A stretch of 64,000 bases of DNA from an uncultured Winogradskyella sp. Lineage in GTDB: Bacteria > Bacteroidota > Bacteroidia > Flavobacteriales > Flavobacteriaceae. Below are positions 55,844-64,000 of the stretch, piece by piece. The notes under the pieces are model-generated. The model saw only the letters and a list, made by a program, of their open reading frames with translations. It ran no database searches and was not told the DNA's origin. A program made the translations under genes and the position numbers. Location of the stretch: contig NZ_CANMJY010000014.1 in assembly GCF_947498345.1 (NCBI RefSeq), forward strand, positions 1 to 64,000, in the 5' to 3' direction. Within the stretch, counting starts at the first letter, position 1. Each line of letters starts with the position of its first letter.

Positions 55844-56863
55844 TCAAAAAGCCTTCAATGTTTTTATAAGAGTATCGTGCATTTTATCCGTATAGTCTAA
55901 GTGGGTTACCATTCGTAGTTTATTGCTTCCCATACCAATGATACGAATATGCTTTTCATTCAATTTATTTAAAAACTCTACTTCATTAATATCATCGTTT
56001 AATTCAAAAATGATGATGTTGGTTTCAATAGGCTCAACTTTCTTTATCAATGCTAAATTTTGAAACTCTTCTCCTATAGTTTTGGCTTTTTTATGATCTT
56101 CTTGTAACCGTTCAAAATGATTGTCTAAAGCATATAAACCAGCCGCCGCCAAATAACCTACTTGCCGCATACCACCACCCAGAATTTTACGAACTCTTAT
56201 TGCTCCTTTCATTATCGCTTTATTGCCAATAAGCACTGAACCTATTGGGCATCCTAAACCTTTACTCAAGCAAACTGAAATTGTATCGAATAGTTTTCCA
56301 TATTGTTTAGGGTTTTCTCCTTTTGCGATTAGCGCATTCCAAAGTCGTGCTCCATCCAAATGATAGCCCAAGTTGTGACTGTCTGCAACCGTTCTAATGC
56401 GTTTCAGTTCATCAAAATCCCAACATGCTCCACCACCTTTATTGGTTGTATTCTCTATAGCAATTAGCGATGTTAATGGGCTGTGATAAAAGTCTGGCGG
56501 ATTTATAGCAGCTTCGGCTTGTTGAGCGGTAAACATTCCTCGGTCCCCATCTATTAACTTACAGGAAATGCCACTGTTAAAAGATGCTCCTCCACCTTCA
56601 TAATTATAAATATGTGCATACTTATCACATATCACCTGCTCACCAGGGTTGGTGTGCAATTTTAAAGCAGCCTGATTTGCCATGCTCCCCGTTGGAAAAA
56701 ACAAGGCTTCATCCTTACCAAACATATTGGCCAATCGCTTTTCCAGAGTATTAACTGTTGGGTCTTCTTTATAAACATCGTCTCCAACTTCTGCAGTTAA
56801 CATAACCTCCAACATACCTTTTGTTGGCTTAGTTACTGTATCACTTCTTAAATCTATAATCAT
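55844..56863 (-). CDS. ltaE: Low-specificity L-threonine aldolase
   Basis: A 339-residue PLP enzyme cleaving L-threonine to glycine and acetaldehyde. IIDLRSDTVTKPT opens it, followed by GDDVYKEDPTVNTLE, the active-site His in KYAHIYNYEGGG, and the Schiff-base Lys in SVCLSKGLGCPIGSVL. The start is taken at ATG 56863 (MIIDLRSD), the family's usual N-terminus; a further in-frame ATG lies 5 codons upstream. Confidence 0.92.
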   Translation of the reverse strand: MIIDLRSDTVTKPTKGMLEVMLTAEVGDDVYKEDPTVNTLEKRLANMFGKDEALFFPTGSMANQAALKLHTNPGEQVICDKYAHIYNYEGGGASFNSGISCKLIDGDRGMFTAQQAEAAINPPDFYHSPLTSLIAIENTTNKGGGACWDFDELKRIRTVADSHNLGYHLDGARLWNALIAKGENPKQYGKLFDTISVCLSKGLGCPIGSVLIGNKAIMKGAIRVRKILGGGMRQVGYLAAAGLYALDNHFERLQEDHKKAKTIGEEFQNLALIKKVEPIETNIIIFELNDDINEVEFLNKLNEKHIRIIGMGSNKLRMVTHLDYTDKMHDTLIKTLKAF

Positions 56864-56950
56864 ACATATTTCCTGCAAAAACAGGAGTATTTTTAGTCAT
56901 TAATAATTTATTTTAAAAGGCTTCTATTACACTCAATTTAATGAACGAAT

Positions 56951-59359
56951 TTAATCATAACTATAATCACATCCACCACTCCCAATTGGTGAACCATCTG
57001 GTATTCTTGGTGATGCCTTTAACTTAAATTTATCCGGATGCTCATAAAACTCCTTAATCATAATACTATATTGCATACTTATAGCATCCATTTTTAAACT
57101 CGCTTTAGAAATATCGTTAATTGCCTTGTTTGCTATAGCCTTTGTCTGAAAATAGCTTTCATCACTTACTACTAAATTCATTAGATATTTTAAAACATTC
57201 ACATTGACTTGATGCTGAATTCCTTGTAAATATGAATCATCTTGAGCTACATTAAATGTAGCTTTTAATACAATATCAATAACATCATTTAAACCTAATT
57301 GGTTCTCATCCAAACTCTTTTGCAAGACCAAACGATTAGCGCGTTGCGGATGTAATAAATATCTCAATGTCATATTACTTGCCGTATTTGCAGCGCTCAA
57401 AGGGTCAAAAGCCACACCCGTTTTTCCTTTAAAAGATTCACGTGTTCTATGATAGTCGTAGGCTCTAGGCGGAAATAGATTTAATTTATTTATTGGAATT
57501 GCTAAAGCTTGATTATCAAGCGTTTTAATAATAGCATCTAAAGTTTTTCTTTGTATATTAACATCAATAGATTTTGAGGTTAACTGCCCATCTCCTTTAA
57601 CAGCATAATTGTAATCTAAACCACCAATAACTTTAGTAGCCGCTTCCACCTGATAGCGATGATAAAAATATAAAGGCACAAATACGTCTTCTAAAACCGA
57701 ATACGGCTCATAACTTTTAATATTATCTTTTGAAAAGTTTGCAATAGCTTGCTCACGTAACTCCAATACATCCTCTAATTCCTCGTACGCCATTTTACCA
57801 TTATCCCATAAGTGCGCTATGGCATGTGCACCTCCAGAAGCTCTGGCATCTGAATCGGTTATAAACCGTAAACCATCATCCTGGGCCTTTTTCAATATGT
57901 TATGTAAAGCCTTTTTTTCATCCGTTTGTTTATCAAATTCAGAATAACTATAGGCTACTGTGACCTTATCCCAATCTCCTATTCCTTTGGCATAAGCCTT
58001 GCTAAAATCTATCTTGCCATTCTTCAATGTAATTTTAGGATGTGGGTAATCCATTACAGAGGCTCTGTTGTTTGTACTCGCTGCAAAATTGTGTGTAAAG
58101 CCTATGGTATGCCCAACTTCATGAGCGCTCAACTGTCTAATTCTGGCTAAAGCCAGCTCTAACATAGGTTGATAGTTATCATCACGCTCAGCAAACGGCC
58201 TTTCCATTAACGCTTGAGCAATCATAAAATCCTGACGAATACGCAAACTTCCCAGACTAACATGACCTTTTATAATCTCGCCTGTTCTAGGATCAACAAC
58301 ACTTCCTCCATAACTCCAACCTCTTGTGCTTCGATGTACCCATTGAATGACATTATAACGGCAATCCATTGGGTCTGCGTCTTTTGGCAGCATTTTTACC
58401 TGAAACGCATCTTTAAAACCAATAGCTTCAAAAGCGTCATTCCACCATCGCGCACCATCTAATAAGGCAGATCGCACAGGTTCTGGTGTGCCTGGATCTA
58501 GATAATAAACGATTGGGTTTTTAGCTTCACTTTTATTTAATCTGGGATTTTTCTTTTCTAAACGATGACGAATAACAAATCGTTTTTTGATAGCCTCTTG
58601 AATTGGAGTTGCATAATCCATGTACGACATAGAAATCGCACCGCTACGCGTGTCAAAAACCCTTGGCTTATAATTATCATCAGGAAGCTCTATAAATGAG
58701 TGATGTTGAATAACCGTCACTAATGTAGCCGTTGGTGTTACACTTCGTAAATTTCTACCCGTTGGTTGCCCCTTAAAAGTAAGCATAGCTTCAAATTCTA
58801 TGTTCTTCGGAAAAGCCTTAGTGCGCTCCAATGCTAATGCGCTTTTTGAAGCATCAATCTTATAACTACCTTCTTTATTTTCCTTCAATCGATACGCAAC
58901 TCCATGTGCATCTTGCATTAAAAATGGTGTAAGATCTACAATGTAATCACCATCTTTTTCAGATAAAATCTTAAACCCAAATAATACAGATTTGGCAAAG
59001 GCCTGCTCAATACTTTTTTTTTCAAGTTTATTATCAGTATTAGCACGGTATTTTAAATTTGGCTGAATAAGCAACAATTTATTTCCTGCCTTTTCAAAAT
59101 AAACCAAACGCTTATTACCCAATTGTCCTCTATCTAAACCAATATCATTGCTCCCAATACCAGAAGCCAGAGAATTAACATATAGAAACGCTTTATTTAG
59201 ATTTTTAACCTTTAGGTAGATTTTGTCTGTACTTTCTTCATAATAAAAATCAAAAAAACCATCGTAAGATTTAAGATCCTTTTTATCAAGGATTTGTGCT
59301 GAAAATTGAAAACTGACAAATAATAAAGCTAAAGCGAAGTATAGTTTTTTCATATTCAA
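56951..59359 (-). CDS. Zinc-dependent metalloprotease (DUF5117/DUF4953 type)
   Basis: An 802-residue secreted protein with signal KKLYFALALLFVSFQFSAQ. The centre holds QLSAHEVGHTIGFTHNFAAS, the metzincin-style HExxHxxxxxH site, preceded by a long beta-rich head (PIVYYLDPGTPEPVRSALLDGARWWN). Two ATGs (MN and MK) lie 6 bp apart at the start, and either could serve. Proteins of this kind are large secreted peptidases in Bacteroidota; the substrate is unknown. Confidence 0.85.
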   Translation of the reverse strand: MNMKKLYFALALLFVSFQFSAQILDKKDLKSYDGFFDFYYEESTDKIYLKVKNLNKAFLYVNSLASGIGSNDIGLDRGQLGNKRLVYFEKAGNKLLLIQPNLKYRANTDNKLEKKSIEQAFAKSVLFGFKILSEKDGDYIVDLTPFLMQDAHGVAYRLKENKEGSYKIDASKSALALERTKAFPKNIEFEAMLTFKGQPTGRNLRSVTPTATLVTVIQHHSFIELPDDNYKPRVFDTRSGAISMSYMDYATPIQEAIKKRFVIRHRLEKKNPRLNKSEAKNPIVYYLDPGTPEPVRSALLDGARWWNDAFEAIGFKDAFQVKMLPKDADPMDCRYNVIQWVHRSTRGWSYGGSVVDPRTGEIIKGHVSLGSLRIRQDFMIAQALMERPFAERDDNYQPMLELALARIRQLSAHEVGHTIGFTHNFAASTNNRASVMDYPHPKITLKNGKIDFSKAYAKGIGDWDKVTVAYSYSEFDKQTDEKKALHNILKKAQDDGLRFITDSDARASGGAHAIAHLWDNGKMAYEELEDVLELREQAIANFSKDNIKSYEPYSVLEDVFVPLYFYHRYQVEAATKVIGGLDYNYAVKGDGQLTSKSIDVNIQRKTLDAIIKTLDNQALAIPINKLNLFPPRAYDYHRTRESFKGKTGVAFDPLSAANTASNMTLRYLLHPQRANRLVLQKSLDENQLGLNDVIDIVLKATFNVAQDDSYLQGIQHQVNVNVLKYLMNLVVSDESYFQTKAIANKAINDISKASLKMDAISMQYSIMIKEFYEHPDKFKLKASPRIPDGSPIGSGGCDYSYD

Positions 59360-59425
59360 TTTATTGGAAGATAAAACTACGGAAATTCTAAAACTATTTT
59401 AACTCAAAAACCCATTAATAATACC

Positions 59426-59893
59426 TTAAAATTCAATCAGGTCTTCACCATTAACACGTAGGTATTTTAGCTTTTTGTCTTTAGGGATCTGAGGTTGAAA
59501 ATACACTCTGGCCTGGCGCCCTTTTTTAGATTTTATCTTAAGCTCATAATCGTCACAATTCTTCATATTTAGTCCATTACCAGCACATAAATACGCATTA
59601 TACACATTATCATCTTCATCAACGATTTGAAATTGTCTTAAATCAAATATTATCTTCGCATTGGTTTTGTTCTTAATTTTAAACCATAAAAAAATTGATT
59701 TATAGCCTTTTTTAGCTTTTTCATAGATCGCACCTCCACCTCCTGTAGTACCAACATCAACCATTTTAGTCTTAGAATAACTAATGACTTTAAAATCTAT
59801 AGTGTTTGATAATTCATAAAATTTGCGTTCATACTTTTCTTGTGAGGCAACCATTAATGGAAGCAATAAAAAGATTACAAATAAGTGTTTCAT
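59426..59893 (-). CDS. Small secreted protein, unknown function
   Basis: A 155-residue protein with signal MKHLFVIFLLLPLMVASQ. The mature part has YKSIFLWFKIKNKTNAKIIFDLRQFQIVDEDDNVYNAYL, resembling the DUF4352-like beta-sandwich often tied to extracellular proteins. No catalytic motif is seen. It precedes the metalloprotease gene on the same strand (66 bp) and may be co-transcribed with it. Confidence 0.7.
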   Translation of the reverse strand: MKHLFVIFLLLPLMVASQEKYERKFYELSNTIDFKVISYSKTKMVDVGTTGGGGAIYEKAKKGYKSIFLWFKIKNKTNAKIIFDLRQFQIVDEDDNVYNAYLCAGNGLNMKNCDDYELKIKSKKGRQARVYFQPQIPKDKKLKYLRVNGEDLIEF

Positions 59894-59998
59894 AGTTTAG
59901 GTTTTATATAATATCTTAAAGCTATGCTTTTTAATTGTAACCGCCATAAATTTCTTAAAAAATGATATTTAAAATTATGGCACTATACTATCGCATCT

Positions 59999-60006
59999 TA
60001 TATTTG
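59999..60006 (+). promoter_or_regulatory. Candidate -7 box for prfB
   Basis: TATATTTG, 18 bp before ATG 60024, matching TAnnTTTG. Confidence 0.5.
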
Positions 60007-60023
60007 CAGAAATACTTCAATTT

Positions 60024-61128
60024 ATGATAACATCAGATCAAATAAAAAACCTTAATTCCCGTCTAGACACACTTAGACAGTATCTTTGACTTAGATGCCA
60101 AACTCATAGAAATTGCCAACGAAGAAGAGCAAACCTTTGACCCAAATTTCTGGAACGATTCTAAAAAAGCCGAACAGGTCATGCGGTCTATTCGTGAGAA
60201 AAAAAGCTGGGTTAACGACTATAATTCTGCTAAGACACTTTTTGAAGATCTAGAGGTTATCTACGAATTCTATAAAGAAGACGAAGCTCCAATGGAAAAT
60301 GTTGAAGCACGTTTTGAAAAGGCTGTAAATGCTATAGAAAAGCTGGAATTCAAAAATATGCTTTCTGAAGAAGGTGACAGTTTAAGTGCTGTATTGCAAA
60401 TTACGGCAGGTGCTGGCGGAACCGAATCTTGCGATTGGGCAAGTATGTTGATGCGTATGTACCTTATGTATGCCGAAAAAAGTGGATTTAAAGTTAAAGA
60501 GCTTAACCATCAGGAAGGTGATGTTGCTGGTATAAAAACAGTGACTTTAGAAATCGAAGGAGAATATGCTTTTGGCTGGTTAAAAGGGGAAAATGGAGTG
60601 CATCGTTTAGTTCGTATTTCACCTTTTGATAGTAATGCCAAACGGCACACAAGTTTTGCATCAGTATATGTATATCCTTTGGTTGATGATTCTATAGAAA
60701 TAGATATTAATCCATCAGACATAGAAATTACAACAGCACGTTCTAGTGGTGCTGGTGGACAAAACGTTAATAAGGTAGAAACCAAAGTGCAGTTATTACA
60801 CAAACCTACTGGTATACAAATACAATGCTCAGAAACACGTTCGCAACACGATAATCGCGCCAGAGCACTTCAAATGCTGAAGTCGCAATTGTACGAAATA
60901 GAATTGCAAAAACAAATGGCGCAGCGCGATGATATCGAAGCCAGTAAAATGAAAATTGAATGGGGAAGTCAGATACGCAATTACGTTATGCACCCTTATA
61001 AGTTAGTAAAAGATGTACGTTCTGCGCACGAAACCGGAAATGTAGATGCGGTAATGGATGGTGATATTGAACCTTTTTTGAAAGCCTATTTAATGATGAT
61101 GGGACAAAAAGAAGATTCGGCATTATAA
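60024..61128 (+). CDS. prfB: Peptide chain release factor 2 with programmed +1 frameshift
   Basis: RF2 of about 367 residues made from two frames. ATG 60024 opens 21 codons ending TAT CTT, followed by TGA (60087-60089); shifting +1 reads CTT GAC and continues from 60088 to the stop at 61128. The string TATCTTTGAC is the classical site, by which RF2 senses its own level. The body has the peptide-release motif [12 protein letters not shown] and the codon-reading [16 protein letters not shown]. No strong SD-like stimulator precedes the slip site. Release of UAA/UGA-terminated proteins is its role. Confidence 0.95.
60081..60090 (+). promoter_or_regulatory. prfB: prfB programmed frameshift site
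   Basis: TAT CTT TGA C: the ribosome slips +1 at CTT-T over the in-frame TGA. The upstream AGACAG is not AGGGGG, so no SD-like stimulator is present as in E. coli. Confidence 0.9.
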
Positions 61129-61201
61129 TTGTTAATTAGAAATGCATAAGAATAGTTTAATAAAGACGGAAAAACATATTACGAAATAAAAAACATAATC
61201 T

Positions 61202-61549
61202 ATGACTATGATTAAGATATACCACAACCCAAGATGCTCAAAGTCCAGGCAAGGATTAGCGTTACTTGAAGCCTCTGATAAGGATTTTGAAATCATAAAA
61301 TATTTGGATAGGACACCTACCGAAAGTGAATTATTAGAAATCATTAAACTATTAGGTATTTCGCCTATAGATCTAGTTCGTAAAAACGAAGCGATTTGGA
61401 AATCCAATTATAAAGGAAAAACACTTAGTGACAAACAGATCATTACGGCTATGGTTACCCATCCTAAATTGATAGAACGACCAATAGTAATTAACGGAAA
61501 CAAAGCGGTAGTTGGCAGACCACCAGAAGCCATATTAACGATTATATAG
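61202..61549 (+). CDS. Arsenate reductase family (ArsC/Spx-type) protein
   Basis: A 115-residue thioredoxin-fold protein. YHNPRCSKSRQGLALLE carries the catalytic Cys near the N-terminus, and the C-terminal RPIVINGNKAVVGRPPE holds the substrate Arg. Flavobacterial members are annotated as glutaredoxin-linked arsenate reductases; Spx-like regulatory function is excluded by the lack of a CxxC. The gene is single, 73 bp after prfB. Confidence 0.88.
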   Translation: MTMIKIYHNPRCSKSRQGLALLEASDKDFEIIKYLDRTPTESELLEIIKLLGISPIDLVRKNEAIWKSNYKGKTLSDKQIITAMVTHPKLIERPIVINGNKAVVGRPPEAILTII

Positions 61550-61584
61550 AATAAAAGCATACAAAAAATTAAACTTTAGAACTC

Positions 61585-62052
61585 ATGAAAAAAACGATAA
61601 TAATCGCATTTGCCTTAGTATTAGGATTTAGTACTTATGGACAAGTCCGCAGAGACCGCATGGGTAATCCTGTTACACCTAGCGAACCTTCAGAAAAAGA
61701 AATTGCCAAGCGTAAACAAATGATAGAAGAACGAAGAAAAGAGTATATCGCTAATTTTTTAACTACACTAGAAGCTGATGAGTTTCAAAAAGAAATCATT
61801 AAGCAATCCCTTGATAGTTTTTATGAGGCAAAGATCGGCATTTTAAAAACCCGATATGAGCATAGTATAGACCGTAAGGATGCTATAAAAAAACTCGTAG
61901 ACACGCATTTTGTTGAGCTCGAAGAACTTATTTCAGAAAACGACATGATTAAGATAAAGGATCTGGCAACTGGTAAGTTTGATGAAAGTGAAGTGAAGAA
62001 AAAAAACAAGAAAAAGAAAAAACGCAAAAAAAAGAATAAAGACAAAGGCTAG
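61585..62052 (+). CDS. Small secreted protein with Lys-rich tail
   Basis: A 155-residue protein with signal MKKTIIIAFALVLGFSTYGQ. The middle is a helical region (EYIANFLTTLEADEFQKEIIKQSLDSFYEAKIGILKTRYEH). The final ~18 residues are almost pure Lys with Asn and Arg (KKKNKKKKKRKKKNKDKG). No family is recognised; a basic tail on a secreted protein is unusual. It is a single gene before the outer-membrane barrel gene. Confidence 0.7.
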   Translation: MKKTIIIAFALVLGFSTYGQVRRDRMGNPVTPSEPSEKEIAKRKQMIEERRKEYIANFLTTLEADEFQKEIIKQSLDSFYEAKIGILKTRYEHSIDRKDAIKKLVDTHFVELEELISENDMIKIKDLATGKFDESEVKKKNKKKKKRKKKNKDKG

Positions 62053-62124
62053 TCAACAGTTAGCATAAAGATGATATAGATTTTGCTTTAACATAAGATT
62101 AACCATATACAACACAAGTAAATC

Positions 62125-62132
62125 TATTTTTG
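62125..62132 (+). promoter_or_regulatory. Candidate -7 box for the barrel gene
   Basis: TATTTTTG, 35 bp before ATG 62167, matching TAnnTTTG. Confidence 0.45.
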
Positions 62133-62166
62133 TGCGTCTAAAAGTCATTAAGCACAATTACTTGTA

Positions 62167-64000
62167 ATGAAATTAAATCTATTTACCCTACTCTTTATAT
62201 GTTTCTCAATTTCTATAGCCTCTGCCCAAAAGCAAGTTAAAATAGAAGGTACTGTTGTTGAAGATGGCACAAACATTCCTCTGGAATATGCAACTATAAC
62301 CTTTAAAACTACAACAGACAATAGTATAGTAACTGGTGGAATTACAGATAGTAAAGGTAAATTTAGTGTCCATGTCGCCGCTGGGACCTATCATATTTAC
62401 GTAGAATACATTTCCTACAAAACCAAAGAATACTTAAATAAAACCCTAACCCAATCGCTTAATCTAGGTACGGTTAGTTTAGCACTCGATGTAGAATCTC
62501 TTGGTGAAGTAGAAATTATTGCCGAGCTCACCACTGTAGAACTAAAGCTCGATAAAAAAATCTATAATGTGGGTAAGGATTTAACCGTAAGTGGTGGTAC
62601 GGTAAGTGATGTTCTGGATAACGTTCCATCAGTTTCGGTAGATGTAGAAGGTGTCGTATCGTTAAGAGGTAATGACGATGTTAGGATTTTAATTAACGGG
62701 AAACCTTCAGGATTAGTAGGGCTGAATTCTACGGATGCCTTACGTCAATTACCTGCCGAAGCCATAGAACGTGTTGAGGTTATTACCTCACCATCGGCAC
62801 GATACGATGCTGAAGGCTCTGCAGGTATCTTAAACATTATATTAAGACGCAGTAAACTGCAAGGGCTTAATGGGGCTATAACCCTTAATGGAGGTTATCC
62901 ATGGCAAGCCGGAATCTCAGGAAATATCAATTACAGAACCGGAGATATTAACCTCTTTAATACCACAAATTACAACTACAGAGAATCTCCAGGAAATGCA
63001 CTTAATGAAACTGAGTTCTTCAATGGTGATGAACCCAGCACCTTTTTAGAGGAAGATCGTGAGTTTGATCGCGTTAGAAAAGGCTATAGTACCAATACAG
63101 GTATTGAATGGTATATTAATGACACAAGCTCCTTAACCGCAACCTTGGTGTATAGAGATAGTGATAATGAACGTAACACTTTTAACCGTACGCTGGAGTT
63201 TGATGCCAACAATACCCTTCTCAATACCACCATCCGAAGAGACCCAGAGTTTGAAGACGATAAAACCGTGCAATATGCTTTAAGCTACGACAAGCAGTTT
63301 AATGGTGATAGTCAACATAAGTTAACCCTCGATTTTCAGTACGAAGACAGTGACGAATTAGAACGCTCCAGAATTAACCAAAATGGTTTTGATGTAGAAA
63401 ATGTAGAAACCGACGAAAACCAAAACCGCTTATTACTGCAGGCAGATTATGTACAACCCATCAATGAAACTGGGCAGTTTGAAGCAGGTTATCGTGGTGA
63501 GTTTTTTGATTTACTCACCGACTATTTGGTAGAAACAAGTTTAGATCAGGGCAATACCTTTGAGGTCAATACCGACCTTAGTAATTCTCTGGACTTTAAA
63601 CAGCAAGTGAATGCGTTTTATGGGCAGTATGGCGATAAGATTGGTGAAAAGTTTTCGTATTTACTAGGCTTACGTTACGAAGGTACACGTATTACAATCG
63701 ATCAGGTGACCAGTGGCGATTTTGACAAAAAAGAATACCACCAGTTATTCCCTACGGTGAATTTAGCCTTTGAACTCTCTGAGGACGAAAATATTACCAT
63801 AGGTTATAACAGACGTGTAAGACGACCACGCTCACGCTTTATCAATCCCTTTCCATCCCGAAGTAGTGCCACCAACCTATTTCAGGGAAATCCCGATTTA
63901 GACCCAAGTACCTCTAATGCTTTTGATATTGGCTACTTTAAAAAGTTTAGCAAGCTATCGCTAACGAGCTCTGTATACTTTCAACGCGCTAAGGACGCCT
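62167..64000 (+). CDS. TonB-type outer-membrane beta-barrel protein (cut by the window end)
   Basis: An open frame of at least 611 codons from ATG 62167. Signal MKLNLFTLLFICFSISIASAQ, then a carboxypeptidase-regulatory-like domain (VKIEGTVVEDGTNIPLEYATITF, DSKGKFSVHVAAGTYHIYVEY, residues ~22-110), then a plug-like segment (SDVLDNVPSVSVDVEGVVSLRGNDDVRILINGKPSGL, RVEVITSPSARYDAEGSAGILNIIL) and the start of a barrel. This layout fits the outer membrane beta-barrel family of TonB-dependent proteins. The substrate is unknown; the 3' end lies beyond the window. Confidence 0.85.
   Translation, partial: MKLNLFTLLFICFSISIASAQKQVKIEGTVVEDGTNIPLEYATITFKTTTDNSIVTGGITDSKGKFSVHVAAGTYHIYVEYISYKTKEYLNKTLTQSLNLGTVSLALDVESLGEVEIIAELTTVELKLDKKIYNVGKDLTVSGGTVSDVLDNVPSVSVDVEGVVSLRGNDDVRILINGKPSGLVGLNSTDALRQLPAEAIERVEVITSPSARYDAEGSAGILNIILRRSKLQGLNGAITLNGGYPWQAGISGNINYRTGDINLFNTTNYNYRESPGNALNETEFFNGDEPSTFLEEDREFDRVRKGYSTNTGIEWYINDTSSLTATLVYRDSDNERNTFNRTLEFDANNTLLNTTIRRDPEFEDDKTVQYALSYDKQFNGDSQHKLTLDFQYEDSDELERSRINQNGFDVENVETDENQNRLLLQADYVQPINETGQFEAGYRGEFFDLLTDYLVETSLDQGNTFEVNTDLSNSLDFKQQVNAFYGQYGDKIGEKFSYLLGLRYEGTRITIDQVTSGDFDKKEYHQLFPTVNLAFELSEDENITIGYNRRVRRPRSRFINPFPSRSSATNLFQGNPDLDPSTSNAFDIGYFKKFSKLSLTSSVYFQRAKDA

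Noticed and set aside
1-64000. CRISPR arrays, tRNA or rRNA genes
   Set aside because: I saw no regularly spaced repeats and no cloverleaf-like or rRNA-conserved sequence in the intergenic stretches; a dedicated scan was not possible here.

Overview
The window is AT-rich chromosomal DNA from a member of the Bacteroidota, almost certainly Flavobacteriaceae. The signs are the TAnnTTTG-type -7 promoter boxes, the lack of strong Shine-Dalgarno sites, the S10/M61/S41/HExxH secreted peptidase set, DUF3667 and DUF4834 proteins, a TonB-type outer-membrane barrel with an N-terminal carboxypeptidase-regulatory domain, and a neighbouring pair of genes that looks like sulfonolipid (capnine) synthesis. This assignment rests on family recognition, not on a database search. 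No rRNA, tRNA, CRISPR array or intact insertion sequence was seen.

Layout. 1-2900 is an accessory patch: a large PD-(D/E)XK-like nuclease gene flanked by a 10-bp inverted repeat, and a DUF1801 gene. 2990-8810 holds housekeeping and secreted peptidase genes and a glycosyltransferase, with one small gene broken by an in-frame stop (5439-5678). 8883-13037 is a tight operon: BatA-like VWA protein, a dihydroorotase homologue without its metal-binding histidines, a Tic20-like membrane protein and an esterase. 13034-22132 is mostly core: MBL hydrolase, Bcp peroxiredoxin, a cluster-less endonuclease III, a sigma factor whose leader can fold over its own start codon, and UvrA. 22129-26780 is a mixed region with a MarR/S41 pair, a lone lipoprotein, a HTH regulator, an attC-like palindrome and two 56-bp direct repeats.

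26824-35357 is the most striking accessory locus: two large Rhs/YD-repeat genes in tandem, the second ending in a 221-residue tail with an HELLH metallopeptidase motif like the NleD/M91 effectors, followed 10 bp later by a small lipoprotein gene that is a candidate immunity gene. 36962-39067 holds two paralogous secreted proteins with short YD..GR repeats. Each is preceded by a sigma-54 type -24/-12 promoter, and one carries a long Arg/Ser/Thr tail. 39153-44775 is an envelope polysaccharide operon (flippase, glycosyltransferase, YfhO-like protein, DUF4834).

47059-49564 holds an alpha-oxoamine synthase and a cysteine-synthase-like enzyme that together fit cysteate formation and its condensation with an acyl donor. 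49641-61549 is core and envelope: oligopeptidase B, YbaB, a secreted lipoprotein, two GT2 enzymes, threonine aldolase, a metzincin-like protease, and prfB with the classical CTT-TGA-C programmed frameshift. The window ends inside a gene for a TonB-type outer-membrane barrel.
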